DNA of 64,000 bases, from assembly GCF_025150245.1 (NCBI RefSeq), contig NZ_CP102279.1, positions 2,105,423 to 2,169,422 of the forward strand, given 5' to 3'. This DNA comes from Dorea formicigenerans (GTDB lineage Bacteria; Bacillota; Clostridia; Lachnospirales; Lachnospiraceae). Below, piece after piece: positions 25,448 through 35,938 of the stretch. Under the pieces are notes generated by a model. It saw nothing but the letters and a program-made list of their open reading frames with translations, made no database searches and was not told the DNA's origin. Numbering within the stretch: the first letter of the stretch is position 1; each line of letters opens with the position of its first letter. The position numbers and the translations under genes were made by a program.

Positions 25448-26194
25448 CTACAGACCCATTAAATGCTGTTTTAATATCCTGGTCTTATCTCTGGCAATTG
25501 GCAGGATCTGATCTTCATATCCCCGCATGCGCAAACTGAAGCTGTTACTTCCCCACGGGAATACTTCCCGCACTTTATCGAGATTTATAATAATACTTTT
25601 GTGAATCCTGAAAAACTGTTCCGGATCCAACTTCTTTTCATATTCTCCGATAGATTTGTTTTCGCAGTATTCCCCTTCTGTTGTGTAAATCTTGCAGCCT
25701 CGGTTATATGTCTCAATGTAAATAATATCTTCCACATTTTCAATAATAGTTCTTCCGTCACTGTTGATTGCCAGGCGGCGGATGGATGCCTGTTTTCCCT
25801 GGCTTTGTGAATCTGCATGCTGTACATTTTCTTCTTTCCCGCCAACTTTACACCTATCCAACACTTTTTGAATTCGATTCTGGTCAAAGGGCTTCATTAC
25901 ATAATCCTCTACCCCCAATTCAAATGCCTCAACTGCATATTCGGAATAAGCTGTCACAAATATGATTTTTGCCTGTGGCTGCATATTGTGAATTGCATTT
26001 ACAAGTACGGTGCCTGATATATCTCCCAGGTTAATATCGAGAAAGAACAGTTCATACTTTCCGTCTCCTGCAAGCTGTAATGCTGCTGTACCGCTGTCTC
26101 CTTCTACTATTTCTGCCTCTTTTAGTAATTCCTGAATCTGATGCCTCAGTTCACTTCTTGCCGGTCTTTCATCATCTACAATCGCTATTCTCAT
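25448..26194 (-). CDS. LytTR-family response regulator
   Basis: A 248-residue regulator with a receiver domain (1-120; DDE at 7-9, phosphoacceptor Asp in FFLDINLGD, Lys in MKPFDQNR) and a LytTR DNA-binding domain (about 143-248). The gene starts inside the last codons of the upstream sensor gene (4-nt overlap), so the two form one two-component system. LytTR regulators of this type often control carboxylate uptake or murein-related genes. The symporter gene upstream is a candidate target. Confidence 0.92.
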   Translation of the reverse strand: MRIAIVDDERPARSELRHQIQELLKEAEIVEGDSGTAALQLAGDGKYELFFLDINLGDISGTVLVNAIHNMQPQAKIIFVTAYSEYAVEAFELGVEDYVMKPFDQNRIQKVLDRCKVGGKEENVQHADSQSQGKQASIRRLAINSDGRTIIENVEDIIYIETYNRGCKIYTTEGEYCENKSIGEYEKKLDPEQFFRIHKSIIINLDKVREVFPWGSNSFSLRMRGYEDQILPIARDKTRILKQHLMGL

Positions 26195-27942
26195 GCTTCC
26201 TTCACCCCTTTATAAAAGTATAACTTCACAGTACTTCCCTTAGGCGTACTCTGAATCTGAAGTCCACGTTCCTCTCCATATACACTCTTCATACGCTTAT
26301 GTACATTCTGAAGCCCGATGCTACTTCCTACCGGTTCATCTTTTGCTATTTTTTCCAGTACTTCTTCTGGAAATCCTTTCCCATGATCTGAAATTTCTAC
26401 CCGGTATGCATCTGCTTCCTCAGTAATTCCAATATAGACATAACGGCATCCGGTCCGGTCAATTCCATATCGCACTGCATTTTCTACAAGTGGCTGTAAG
26501 ATCAACGTTGGAACCAGAATTTCCATTTTCTCTGGCACATCATAAGTCACCTGGAGCTTCTCCTCAAATCTTGCCTTCTCAATCTGAAGGTAATCTTTGA
26601 CATGTTCCAATTCTTCTCTTAGCGGAACCATATATGCATCATAATTTAGATTATAACGAAAATAATCTGCCAGTGTAAGCAGAAGTTCCCTCGCTTCCTC
26701 CGGATTTTCCCTGCATACCCACGATATTGTATTCAATGCATTAAATAAAAAATGTGGATTCACCTGAAACTGCAATGCCTTAAATTCGGCTTGTGCAAGC
26801 AAATTCTTCTGCTGTTCCAGTTCTAATACCGCAAGCTGTGAAGATCCAAGCGTCATCAGATGCTGTAACAACTCTATTTCACTTTGTCTGTCCATCCACT
26901 GACGTTTCATCCATACCGTCAGACTTCCGACTGACTGATTCTTCACCCGAAATGGCACCGAACTGATTGAGTAATCCTGCGCTGTATGGATCCATTTTTT
27001 CTCTCCAGTCTGTGCTTCGTATTTGACAAGTTTTCCTTCTTCCATTGCCTGTCTGCAGATTTCCGGAATTGGATCTCCATACTTTGCCTGATAGAAAATT
27101 GCCTGTTCATCTTTCGCTTTGCACTGCCACTGTATAACCTTTTCCCGGTCTGTAAACAAAATGCCGGACCACTGCGTTTCCTTCAAGATAATATCGGATA
27201 GTTTCTTCATATTTTCTGCTTTATTCAACCCGCCATCTTGCAAAAGTGGAAGACATTTTTGGGAAAGTACAGACATCTTCTGGATCTGTCTGGAGCTTTC
27301 CAGATCCTGAAAAATAAATACCCCGTTAAAATTGGAAATAAATACAATCATCCCAATCGCATTCATAATAATCATTGGAAGTGCAGCATCTACAATTGTA
27401 TCTACTGCTACTTCCAGTGATACTGTCATGCGAAGCAGGGATGCCATGTCACAGATTTCTGCAAAACATGCCAGCAGGAACAGATCCGTATATTTCCACT
27501 TGCCTCTTTGAAAATAAGGATAGAATCCTGCTCCCAAAAGTCCGAACAAAATTGTAGCAAATGCAGAACCCCTTGCAAATACTCTCGGTGTCGAAAAGAT
27601 AAGTACATATATTGCTCCTATGGCTGAAGAATATAATCCCACTAACGGTCCTCCAAGAAGTCCTGCAGACATTGCACCAATGACTCTTGTATTCAAACTG
27701 TAAGATGTAATCTTCACTCCGATGCAGGTCGATAAAATAATCAGGCCTGCGAAAATCATTGATAATATCAGATCTCCTTTCAACCCTCTTTTTTCCTGCA
27801 GAATCAATTTTTGCACTGTCTGGATCCTGGATAAAAGATTCGCTATAATCGCAAGCAATGCGATATTTACAATCAATGCATATACGATATCTTTGATTGA
27901 CACGTATCCTTCCTCCTGTCTGTCCTTTACAATACTTTTCAC
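26191..27942 (-). CDS. LytS-type sensor histidine kinase
   Basis: A 583-residue membrane sensor of the LytS/BtsS class. Five or six membrane segments of a 5TM-LYT module occupy about residues 15-215, including GGPLVGLYSSAIGAIY. A GAF-like region follows (about 225-375), then the His-kinase motif FQVNPHFLFNALNTI and an ATPase domain with VENAVRYGI and GIGLQNVHKRM. It is cognate with the overlapping LytTR regulator. Relatives sense pyruvate or other small carboxylates; the actual signal is unknown. Confidence 0.91.
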   Translation of the reverse strand: MKSIVKDRQEEGYVSIKDIVYALIVNIALLAIIANLLSRIQTVQKLILQEKRGLKGDLILSMIFAGLIILSTCIGVKITSYSLNTRVIGAMSAGLLGGPLVGLYSSAIGAIYVLIFSTPRVFARGSAFATILFGLLGAGFYPYFQRGKWKYTDLFLLACFAEICDMASLLRMTVSLEVAVDTIVDAALPMIIMNAIGMIVFISNFNGVFIFQDLESSRQIQKMSVLSQKCLPLLQDGGLNKAENMKKLSDIILKETQWSGILFTDREKVIQWQCKAKDEQAIFYQAKYGDPIPEICRQAMEEGKLVKYEAQTGEKKWIHTAQDYSISSVPFRVKNQSVGSLTVWMKRQWMDRQSEIELLQHLMTLGSSQLAVLELEQQKNLLAQAEFKALQFQVNPHFLFNALNTISWVCRENPEEARELLLTLADYFRYNLNYDAYMVPLREELEHVKDYLQIEKARFEEKLQVTYDVPEKMEILVPTLILQPLVENAVRYGIDRTGCRYVYIGITEEADAYRVEISDHGKGFPEEVLEKIAKDEPVGSSIGLQNVHKRMKSVYGEERGLQIQSTPKGSTVKLYFYKGVKEA

Positions 27943-27969
27943 AAATTATATCATGAAACTGTAGAAACA

Positions 27970-28003
27970 AAAACCCCCGGCATATCGAAGTATGCCGGAG
28001 GTC
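27970..28003 (-). terminator. Intrinsic terminator after the symporter gene
   Basis: On the minus strand, CCTCCGGCATA pairs with TATGCCGGGGG around TTCGA, followed by GTTTTTG. It ends the symporter transcript before lytS. Confidence 0.88.
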
Positions 28004-28057
28004 TTTGTTATTTATGAATGATGTTTTTAGCGAAACGGCTAATTATATGACTGCCTC

Positions 28058-29305
28058 TTAGTAAGTAACAGTCTTCTTTTCATCGTATACATCACGGTCA
28101 AGCTCACCAAGCTTGCTTGCTACAAGCAGACCGATCATAACGTCTACGTCTACGTTCATCAGTGTACGGAACATTCCGGCGAACCAGTCAATACCAACCA
28201 GTACTGCAATACTTTCAAGTGGCAGACCAAGCGATGTTGCAAGGAATGTATATACGATAACGGATCCGCCTGGTACAGAGATCGTACCAAGACACATCAG
28301 GCAGGAAAGAAGGATTGCCATTCCCATCTGATATGGTGTCATCTGAATTCCCGTGGACTGAGCCATGAAGAAGATTGCTGCTACATAACACTGAGCTGCA
28401 CCACAACTGTTCATGGACATCGTAATCGGTCCTGTGAAATCAGCGACTTTACGGCTGATACCGAATTTTGTAACTTCATCTTCCATCTTAGTTGGAAGGC
28501 AGATAGCTCCGGAAGTTGTTGTAACTGCCATCATAGACATTTTAGCAAACTTCTTAGGCATCTTGAAAATATTTACCTTTGTTACTGCTGCTGTAAATGG
28601 TCCAAATAACAGGAACTGAATAGCATCACCAATCAGAAGTACAAGTAAGAACTTGAGCATCGGGATGATTACCTTAAATCCTGTAGTTCCGGCAACGTTA
28701 GCTAACAGACAGAAGATACCGATTGGAGCAACGTTCATAACAATTTTGATGATGTTTGTAATAACACCGTTAATTCCCTGTACCCACTCGATAATGTTAC
28801 GGTTACCGCTCTCTTTTGCGTAAGCGCCCATAGCAACTCCAAAGAAAAGAGAGAATACGATACATGGAACCATGGAACCTTCAGCCATGGAATTAATGAT
28901 GTTTGTTGGAACAAATCCAAGAATCGTATCCTGAATAGAGCCTGTCTCAACAGATGAATTTGCTACATCTGCTACACTTGCGATTTCAACTCCGATACCT
29001 GGCTGTAACAACATAGACAATGCTACGCCTAAACCAGCGGAAATAACTGTGAAGATAATGATCCATTTGAATGTATGGAATCCCATCTTACCAACATCTT
29101 GTCCATCGCCGCCACCAACTGCGGAAGCAACAGCAGACATAACAAGCAATACCACTGACATCTGGATCAGTCTGATAAAGATATCTCCGATAAACTTCAG
29201 GTTAGAAGCCCACTCGCCGACCAGTGCTCCAAACACGATACCACCTGCTGTAGCGATCAGTATCTGAGTTGTCAAAGATATTGAAAAACGCTTTTTATTT
29301 TCCAT
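28058..29305 (-). CDS. Dicarboxylate/amino acid:cation symporter (DAACS family)
   Basis: A 415-residue membrane symporter of the GltP/DctA/SstT family with eight or so membrane segments. Family motifs are present: a serine-rich hairpin around TTTSGAICLPT and the NSCGAAQCY region for substrate and sodium binding. It moves C4-dicarboxylates, glutamate/aspartate or serine/threonine; which one is not determined. The ATG at 29305 is chosen over 29326 because of an AAGTGGG-like site, but this is weak. The sensor pair just downstream is a plausible regulator. Confidence 0.88.
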   Translation of the reverse strand: MENKKRFSISLTTQILIATAGGIVFGALVGEWASNLKFIGDIFIRLIQMSVVLLVMSAVASAVGGGDGQDVGKMGFHTFKWIIIFTVISAGLGVALSMLLQPGIGVEIASVADVANSSVETGSIQDTILGFVPTNIINSMAEGSMVPCIVFSLFFGVAMGAYAKESGNRNIIEWVQGINGVITNIIKIVMNVAPIGIFCLLANVAGTTGFKVIIPMLKFLLVLLIGDAIQFLLFGPFTAAVTKVNIFKMPKKFAKMSMMAVTTTSGAICLPTKMEDEVTKFGISRKVADFTGPITMSMNSCGAAQCYVAAIFFMAQSTGIQMTPYQMGMAILLSCLMCLGTISVPGGSVIVYTFLATSLGLPLESIAVLVGIDWFAGMFRTLMNVDVDVMIGLLVASKLGELDRDVYDEKKTVTY

Positions 29306-29536
29306 TTGTGAAACCCACTTTCTCATTCTTAGATTATCCGGTGCTTCTTAGATTTCATCTGCACTGAATATACCTTTTTCTCTGTTAATTATTAAAATGT
29401 GACTTTATTCAATGGGACGGCCGTGCCATATGTTTGACTATATTCTATATTTTTCACAGAACAAGTCAATAGATTCTGTTTCAAGTGTGGTTTATTATGC
29501 TTAAACGGTTGTTTTTTCGTTTTATCAGTGGCAAAT

Positions 29537-30454
29537 TTAATAGTTAAATTTCCCGTCATTTTTTTCTTCTAAGGCTTTGATCATATGATAGGTATATTCA
29601 CAATATGGAACCGGAATTTCAAACTCTTTTCCCATACGCATCATCTCACCTGCGAAAATATCAATCTCTGTGTGTCTTCCTGCATCCAGATCCTGCAAGG
29701 TTGAGAACCTCGCCTCTTTCACGGTTCCGTGAAAGAGAAGTAAACGTTCTGGAAGCCGCACACCTTTTTTTGCTGCCACCTGAACCACTTCCTGCCATAG
29801 TCCAGTTGCAACAGCCCGCACGTGTTCGCTATCTTTATATGCGCCAAAACCTACGCCAAGAATTGCCTGTGGAAGATTCTGGGAAACATTACTCACATAT
29901 TTCAGCCACAGATCAGTCATAATATCCGGCACAAAATTAGCTCTTACAGAAGTTCCTTCAAAAAGATCTAACACTGCCTGTACACATTCTGTCGGCTCCG
30001 TATGATTCTTCTCTCCAAAGAATACTCCTGCAATCCGGTCAAAATGAAGTTCCATCTGATTGCCGTCACGGACAGCATCAATCCGCATCAGAGAATATAA
30101 CATATGCCCCATACCAATTTCATTTCCAATAATCTCCTCGCTGGTCACGCCATTTAAAAGACTTAAGACAATCGTATTCTCACCCACAAGTGCGCAGATA
30201 TCATCCATAATCTCAGGAAGTGCAGTCTGCTTCGTCGCAACCAATACCAGATCTACTTTTCCCGCTTCCTGCGCTGTTTTCAGATTCAGTGGACATCTCG
30301 CACCGTTAATATAGATTCCTTCTTTTTCCAGACGTTCTTTCCGCTTTCCAGAAGCAATTACACAAAAACGGTCTCCTAACTTAGCTGGAAGCCCATACGC
30401 AAAATATGAGCCTACCGCACCAACGCCAATCAAAGCCGCTGATTTAATTTCCAT
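29537..30454 (-). CDS. Ketopantoate reductase family protein
   Basis: A 305-residue member of the PanE/ApbA family. The NADPH site is GVGAVGSYFAYG at 8-19, and KQTALPEI plus the NGVTSEEIIGNEIG segment match the family core. The C-terminal helical domain includes the conserved Lys region (LWLKYVSNVSQN) and an E/N-rich end. It reduces 2-dehydropantoate to pantoate for CoA; paralogues act on other 2-keto acids. AAGGAG lies just before the ATG at 30454, inside the longer frame that opens at 30472. It stands apart from the cob operon by 141 bp. Confidence 0.85.
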   Translation of the reverse strand: MEIKSAALIGVGAVGSYFAYGLPAKLGDRFCVIASGKRKERLEKEGIYINGARCPLNLKTAQEAGKVDLVLVATKQTALPEIMDDICALVGENTIVLSLLNGVTSEEIIGNEIGMGHMLYSLMRIDAVRDGNQMELHFDRIAGVFFGEKNHTEPTECVQAVLDLFEGTSVRANFVPDIMTDLWLKYVSNVSQNLPQAILGVGFGAYKDSEHVRAVATGLWQEVVQVAAKKGVRLPERLLLFHGTVKEARFSTLQDLDAGRHTEIDIFAGEMMRMGKEFEIPVPYCEYTYHMIKALEEKNDGKFNY

Positions 30455-30595
30455 ATCACACACTCCTTGCACACTATACTAATTTTATACTTTCTTCCAA
30501 TACTACTTAAAAATCTATTTTAAACTTTGCAACAAATCCTAATTCAGAATTTAGTTCTACAAAATAGAGACTTTCGGTGCAATTATGACAGTATT

Positions 30596-31231
30596 TTACA
30601 AACTGTACAACAATGCATTGCAGATACATGCTGCAATATTACTTCCACCTTTTCTTCCCCGCGCTACGATATAAGGTGTATCCGACAATTCCAAAATCAA
30701 TTCTTTTGACTGAATGACATTAACAAATCCTACCGGCACTCCGATTACCAGCTCTGGTCGGATTTTTCCGGCACGTATCAGCTCATACAGATGAATGAGT
30801 GCTGTCGGTGCATTTCCGATTGCAAAAATTAATTTTTCGTCTAATTCACAAGCTTTTTCCATGCTTGCTACCGCACGAGTTGTACCGTCGCGCTTTGCCT
30901 TTTCTGCCACGTCTTCATCAGACATAAAGCAGTACACCTGTCCCCCGTACTGAGCCAGTCTTTTTTTATTAATTCCGGAACGTCCCATCTGGGTATCTGT
31001 TACAATGGATGCTCCATTACGGATTGCTTCTTTTGCACGTGCAATTGCATTTTCCGAAAATACAAGGTTCTGTGCATAATCAAAATCTGCACTTGTATGG
31101 ATACATCGTTTGATAACCGGTGCTTTTTCCGGATCCAATACAATCCCGTTCTGTGTAAGTTCTTCGGTTATAATCTCAAAACTCCTCTTCTCAATCTCAG
31201 AAGGAAGTACATTTTCCAGTTCGATTGCCAT
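30596..31231 (-). CDS. cbiC: Precorrin-8X / cobalt-precorrin-8 methylmutase
   Basis: A 211-residue CbiC/CobH enzyme. It shifts the C11 methyl group to C12 to make cobyrinate. The catalytic His is in CIHTSADFDYA near 47, followed by TDTQMGRSGI and GNAPTALIHL, all family hallmarks, and GVPVGFVN near the end. Its ATG overlaps the cobQ stop (TAATG). It is the last gene of the cob operon. Confidence 0.94.
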   Translation of the reverse strand: MAIELENVLPSEIEKRSFEIITEELTQNGIVLDPEKAPVIKRCIHTSADFDYAQNLVFSENAIARAKEAIRNGASIVTDTQMGRSGINKKRLAQYGGQVYCFMSDEDVAEKAKRDGTTRAVASMEKACELDEKLIFAIGNAPTALIHLYELIRAGKIRPELVIGVPVGFVNVIQSKELILELSDTPYIVARGRKGGSNIAACICNALLYSL

Positions 31232-32757
31232 TACTTTTCCTCCACATTTTCCTTCATAATCTCATAAATCCGCTCCATATCCAGATGTGAACGAATACCA
31301 TCAGCAAGTTTATCATATTGTTCTTCCTTAAATGACTTCAGATCCATACCGGATGCTTTTTCCAGTGTAATCCCTTTTTTCTTTGCCAGTGCTTTAACAA
31401 TTACATCGGTAACACCTTCCATATCAAAAACACCATGGATATAAGTACCATATACATTTCCATCTGAGATACCATCCTCACTGATCTTACCGCTGACTGT
31501 ATCCTGAATCCGGCTCATATGCTCCTTGGAAATAACTTCTTCCACGTATGTTGTCTCACCCATATGAATTTCATATCCTTCAAATGCTACATTAGAAAGC
31601 TCCGAAAAGATTCCTTCTACATGTGCAAATGTTCCATTTACTCTTGTCCTCGTCTTCTTTCCGGTAAATACAGTCTCCGATGGCAGCAGTCCCATTCCAT
31701 GTATCATTCCACCGTCTTCTACTTTGTCTGGATCACTAAGTACTTCTCCTAGCATCTGATAACCTCCGCAGATTCCCCATATAGGCGTACCTGTAGCCGA
31801 TGCTTTCAAAATACATGCTTCCAGACCACTCTCACGAAGCCATTCCATATCTCCCATTGTATTTTTAGTTCCCGGAAGAATTATCATATCCGGGGTTCCA
31901 AATTCAGACACATTTTTCACATAGCGAAGGGATACTTCCGGAATATTTTCCAATGCCATAAAATCCGTAAAATTAGAAATTCTTGGCGTACGTATGACTG
32001 CGATATCCAGAAGCCCGCCACTTTTCTTTGAAGTGAAACGCTCTGTCAGACTATCCTCATCCTCAATCTCCACATGAAGATATGGCGTTACTCCTACCAC
32101 CGGAACATTCCCTTTTTCCTCCAGCATCTCGATTCCAGGATCTAGAATTGTCTTATCTCCACGGAATTTATTAATAATCAGACCTTTTACACGTTCCTTT
32201 TCATCCTCTTCCAGAAGAAGCAATGTGCCAAGAAGCTGTGCAAATACTCCTCCCCGGTCAATATCTCCGACAAGGAGAACCGGAGCATCTACCATCTTTG
32301 CAAGCCCCATATTGACAATATCATTTTCTTTCAAATTAATCTCCGCCGGACTTCCTGCACCTTCAATTACAATGATGTCATAATTTTCTTCCAGTTTATG
32401 AAAAGCCTTCATCACATCTGGAATCAATTCTTTTTTGTATTTAAAATAATCACGGGCACACATATTCCCCAGAACTTCTCCGTTTACAATGACCTGAGAT
32501 CCCACATCATTGGTCGGCTTTAACAGAATCGGATTCATGGATACTTCCGGCTCGATTCCTGCCGCTTCTGCCTGTACAACCTGGGCGCGTCCCATTTCCA
32601 GACCTTTGTCTGTGATAAATGAATTCAATGCCATATTCTGCGATTTAAACGGTGCAACTTTGTAGCCATCCTGCTTAAATATCCTACATAGTCCCGCACA
32701 AAGAAGACTCTTTCCCGCATTGGACATTGTTCCCTGTATCATAATCTTCCAAGCCAT
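31231..32757 (-). CDS. cobQ: Cobyric acid synthase
   Basis: A 508-residue amidotransferase that amidates the b, d, e and g side chains of adenosylcobyrinic a,c-diamide (CbiP/CobQ). The ATP-dependent part starts with [14 protein letters not shown] at 5-18. The class I glutaminase domain has the nucleophile Cys in [12 protein letters not shown] near 333. The gene overlaps the preceding aminotransferase by 19 nt and the following cbiC by 1 nt. Confidence 0.94.
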   Translation of the reverse strand: MAWKIMIQGTMSNAGKSLLCAGLCRIFKQDGYKVAPFKSQNMALNSFITDKGLEMGRAQVVQAEAAGIEPEVSMNPILLKPTNDVGSQVIVNGEVLGNMCARDYFKYKKELIPDVMKAFHKLEENYDIIVIEGAGSPAEINLKENDIVNMGLAKMVDAPVLLVGDIDRGGVFAQLLGTLLLLEEDEKERVKGLIINKFRGDKTILDPGIEMLEEKGNVPVVGVTPYLHVEIEDEDSLTERFTSKKSGGLLDIAVIRTPRISNFTDFMALENIPEVSLRYVKNVSEFGTPDMIILPGTKNTMGDMEWLRESGLEACILKASATGTPIWGICGGYQMLGEVLSDPDKVEDGGMIHGMGLLPSETVFTGKKTRTRVNGTFAHVEGIFSELSNVAFEGYEIHMGETTYVEEVISKEHMSRIQDTVSGKISEDGISDGNVYGTYIHGVFDMEGVTDVIVKALAKKKGITLEKASGMDLKSFKEEQYDKLADGIRSHLDMERIYEIMKENVEEK

Positions 32758-33785
32758 GTGATCAACCTCTCATTTTCTTCTTTTGTCCGCACTGCAATCC
32801 GGTAAAAACCTTCTGACAACCCTTCATAATTCTGACAATCGCGGATCAGAAATCCTGCTTCCAGTGCCTCTTTTTCAAGTCCTGGTCTTCCTTTGAAAAA
32901 CAGATAATTGGCTTTTGATGCAAATACAACATATCCCATCATCTTCAAGATATTTCTCATATACTCCCGCTGACCAGATACATATTCTCTTGTCTGTCTG
33001 ATATATTCTTTTGGCTTTTCAAGTGCTGCCACTCCCGCCATCTGTGCCGGAACGGACACATTCCACTGTTGAAGCTTCCAGGACATTTCTTCCAGAATAT
33101 CCTGATTACTGCTGATTGCATAACCAAGACGCAGTCCCGGCATACTGAATATTTTTGTAAATGCTTTGATGATTAGTAAGTTTGGATATTCTCCCCTTAG
33201 ATCTGACATCTCATATCTGTTTGGTTCATCCAGGAATTCTAAGAAACACTCATCCAATATGACAACTATATTCTGCTTTTTACAACGATCCAGAATCTTA
33301 ATCAACATATCCCGGTCAATGGTCTGTCCGGTTGGATTATTCGGATTACACAAAAATATCATATCTATTTCTTCCGAAAGCTTATCCACATAATCTTCCC
33401 GAATCTGAAAGTTATCTTCCTCACACAGATAATAATATTCTACTTCTGCACCAACACTTCTTAGAGCTTCTTCATATTCTGAAAATGAAGGCGCTATCAC
33501 CAGCGCTTTTTGTGGCCAAACTGCCTGCACTACCGCGAAAAAAAGCTCTGCCGCACCATTTCCACAGAGGATTTCTTCCATATTCACTTGTTCAAATCTG
33601 CTGATTGCTTTCCTGAGAGCTTCGCATCTTACGTCCGGATAATGCTCAATCTTTGCTACGCTCTCCTGTACCGCGCGTTTCACCGATTCCGGTGTTCCCA
33701 ACGGATTCGTATTGACCGAAAAATCAATCACGTCCGGGTGACGGTAAATATCTCCGCCATGGAGTTTCCTTGGTTTCTTTTGCAC
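32739..33785 (-). CDS. cobD: Threonine-phosphate decarboxylase (CobD, aminotransferase fold)
   Basis: A 348-residue PLP enzyme of the histidinol-phosphate aminotransferase fold. The PLP Lys is in [15 protein letters not shown] near 213, and the [21 protein letters not shown]-terminus is typical of CobD. It makes aminopropanol phosphate for the nucleotide loop. The start codon is GTG at 33785, preceded by AAGGAGAG. Context in the cob operon makes CobD more likely than HisC. Confidence 0.92.
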   Translation of the reverse strand: MQKKPRKLHGGDIYRHPDVIDFSVNTNPLGTPESVKRAVQESVAKIEHYPDVRCEALRKAISRFEQVNMEEILCGNGAAELFFAVVQAVWPQKALVIAPSFSEYEEALRSVGAEVEYYYLCEEDNFQIREDYVDKLSEEIDMIFLCNPNNPTGQTIDRDMLIKILDRCKKQNIVVILDECFLEFLDEPNRYEMSDLRGEYPNLLIIKAFTKIFSMPGLRLGYAISSNQDILEEMSWKLQQWNVSVPAQMAGVAALEKPKEYIRQTREYVSGQREYMRNILKMMGYVVFASKANYLFFKGRPGLEKEALEAGFLIRDCQNYEGLSEGFYRIAVRTKEENERLITWLGRL

Positions 33786-33872
33786 TTGATTCTCTCCTTG
33801 ATTCTCAATTCATTCTTGCCTTATTATGCGGTTACAATTACATTGACAATTCAATGCATTGTGCCTGTTCTT

Positions 33873-34865
33873 TTATACTTGTACAGTAAAATACCACAAA
33901 CATACCAGCACTTTCACAACTTCAAATACCACTAATGCAAGTACTGCTGTCATATACAGTAATGTGTGAGATCTGCGGATATCCTCCGGTTCAATCTCCC
34001 GGATCGCATCTCCGATCGTAGGCTTCTTGCAAAGCTTTCCAAAATACCAGGCGTCTCCGGCAAGCTGCACATCTAATGCTCCTGCTATAACGGATTCTGT
34101 CTGTGCAGAGTTGGGACTTTTATGATTATATCGATCCCTCAGGAATACTTTCTTTGCATTTTTCCAGTCCATGTGCGTAATTGCAGATGCCAGAATCATA
34201 AGCCAGGCAGATAATCTTGCCGGGATATAATTCACTACGTCATCAAATTTTGCTGCTGCCGTGCCAAAATACTGATATTTTTCATTCTTATATCCTACCA
34301 TGGAATCCATGGTATTAACTGCTTTATAACCAAATCCAAGCAAAGCTCCGCCGATTACCATATAAAAAAGAGGTGCAATAACACCGTCTGACGTATTTTC
34401 TGCAACAGTTTCTACCGCAGCCTTTGTCACTCCTTCGATTGTCAGATTCTGTGTATCCCGTCCCACGATCATGGAAACGGCTTTTCTTGCCCTCGCAATA
34501 TCTCCTGTCTGAATTTCCTGATAGACACGGTCACTCTCCACCTTCAGTGACTTTGTTGCAAGGATCTGATAACACATAAAGCTTTCCACTGCCAGTCCAA
34601 GATAAAAGGAAATGTGGTATGCAAGATACAGAATTCCTCCTGGAACTGCCATACTGACTGCCACCACGATTACGACTAATAATCCTCCTCCGATCCGCTC
34701 CCCCGTTTTTCCACTAGGGAATAAGCTTCTTATAATTTTTTCCACCCCTGAGATCAAATGACCGATCATTCTCACCGGATGATACAGCCACACCGGATCT
34801 CCAAACATCAGATCCAGCACAAATCCCGCCATCACCGGAAGAAACATCTGCAATAATAAGTTCAT
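33873..34865 (-). CDS. cbiB: Adenosylcobinamide-phosphate synthase
   Basis: A 330-residue membrane protein (about five to eight hydrophobic segments) that attaches aminopropanol phosphate to cobyric acid. Family motifs FGDPVWLYHPVRMIG at 21-35 and ENTSDGVIAPLFYM near 155 are present. ATG 34865 follows GGAGAAGG. The upstream phosphatase frame runs 152 nt into this gene. Confidence 0.93.
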   Translation of the reverse strand: MNLLLQMFLPVMAGFVLDLMFGDPVWLYHPVRMIGHLISGVEKIIRSLFPSGKTGERIGGGLLVVIVVAVSMAVPGGILYLAYHISFYLGLAVESFMCYQILATKSLKVESDRVYQEIQTGDIARARKAVSMIVGRDTQNLTIEGVTKAAVETVAENTSDGVIAPLFYMVIGGALLGFGYKAVNTMDSMVGYKNEKYQYFGTAAAKFDDVVNYIPARLSAWLMILASAITHMDWKNAKKVFLRDRYNHKSPNSAQTESVIAGALDVQLAGDAWYFGKLCKKPTIGDAIREIEPEDIRRSHTLLYMTAVLALVVFEVVKVLVCLWYFTVQV

Positions 34866-35409
34866 ATCCTTCTCCGTTCTTCACTTGATAATCATAATAA
34901 CTGCCGTCCGGCTGACCATTCTCATCTCTGGCATATCGGTCCATGATACTCATGATCGTTCCACCATGCGCCACAACTGCGACGCTCTTGATCTGATCAT
35001 GTCTGCACTCCTTTATGACCTTTTCAAAACCGCGCACACATCTTTTTCTGAATTCTTCCGGATTCTCTCCTCCCGGAAATGTCATGGTCCCCCCACTGTC
35101 AATCCATGCCTGATATTCCGGGCAATCCGACAATTCTTTATAATTCTTATTTTCAAATATACCAAAATCACATTCCCTGAGTTCTTCTACTTCATAAAAG
35201 TTTTCTTTGAAAATCAATTTTGCTGTTTCCATGCAGCGCTTCATGGGACTTACATATACCCTCTGGACTTCCGGATATATATTTTTCTGAATATAACTTT
35301 CCAGTAATACAATTCCCTCCGGGCAAAGTGATTCATCCGTCCGTCCAATATATCGTTTTTTCAAATTGCCTGCCGTCATAGAATGACGAATTAAATATAG
35401 TTGTATCAT
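34714..35409 (-). CDS. cobC: Histidine phosphatase, CobC-like (alpha-ribazole phosphatase)
   Basis: A 231-residue histidine phosphatase. The catalytic His is in LIRHSMTAG at 5-13, with R in VSPMKRCMETA and a second His in VVAHGGTIMS. In this operon it is the probable alpha-ribazole-5'-phosphate phosphatase. The start at 35409 has a GAGG-containing leader; a longer frame begins at 35442. The family normally ends near GYELI, and the last 40 residues here lie entirely in the overlap with cbiB and look unlike a phosphatase, so the stop may be displaced. Confidence 0.82.
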   Translation of the reverse strand: MIQLYLIRHSMTAGNLKKRYIGRTDESLCPEGIVLLESYIQKNIYPEVQRVYVSPMKRCMETAKLIFKENFYEVEELRECDFGIFENKNYKELSDCPEYQAWIDSGGTMTFPGGENPEEFRKRCVRGFEKVIKECRHDQIKSVAVVAHGGTIMSIMDRYARDENGQPDGSYYDYQVKNGEGYELIIADVSSGDGGICAGSDVWRSGVAVSSGENDRSFDLRGGKNYKKLIP

Positions 35410-35500
35410 TCCATTTATTTCCTCATATAAATCTGCTTCCATTTATCATAATTGGGGCTTTTGCTCCTAACATCATCCTACTTCTAGTATCAAAGATAAA

Positions 35501-35887
35501 CTATTTGACCTGCGCCTTAATTACCGTCGGAATTCCACAGACAACTCTTATCACACTCTTTGCATCTTTCGCCAGCTCTGTGCAGATGCGCCCTGTAGTT
35601 TCCCGTACTTCTCTGAGAAATGGGTCCATCGGCACGATTCCATATCCAATCTCGTCCGTCACTAAAATCAAATCTGGATTTTTCTCCTTCAACTGCTTCG
35701 CCAGTTCGGAAATATCTTCTCCTTCCGAGAGCAATCGTTCTATATATTTATGAAAATGAAAAATTCCCCTGTACTGAAAGATTGCTTCTTTTTCGCACTG
35801 CTCTCCGTCTGTCCAGCGCACATCCGGAAACGTCTCCTTTGCATAGGCAAGTTTTCCCTGATATGCTCCTCCTATAATCATGATCAT
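35501..35887 (-). CDS. Short second CobU-like protein
   Basis: A 128-residue protein related to adenosylcobinamide kinase/guanylyltransferase CobU but about 50-80 residues shorter. It has a P-loop-like GGAYQGK at 6-12, and the DEIGYGIVPMDPFLREVRETTG segment matches the C-terminal half of CobU. The central HRxxR-type region with the guanylylated His seems absent. A full-length CobU is encoded at 36833-37459, so this copy may have only the kinase step, or another role. It lies between cobS and cobC in the operon. Start at 35887, or 35881 by a second ATG. Confidence 0.75.
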   Translation of the reverse strand: MIMIIGGAYQGKLAYAKETFPDVRWTDGEQCEKEAIFQYRGIFHFHKYIERLLSEGEDISELAKQLKEKNPDLILVTDEIGYGIVPMDPFLREVRETTGRICTELAKDAKSVIRVVCGIPTVIKAQVK

Positions 35888-35938
35888 CTCTTTTCACATG
35901 CCTCGTCTTTCTCTGCGTATATCCTATTGACCTCGCAT

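Noticed and set aside
27449-27970. 173-residue minus-strand ORF overlapping lytS
   Set aside because: It is a shadow frame of the sensor kinase, rich in Cys, Ser and Arg, with no ribosome site.
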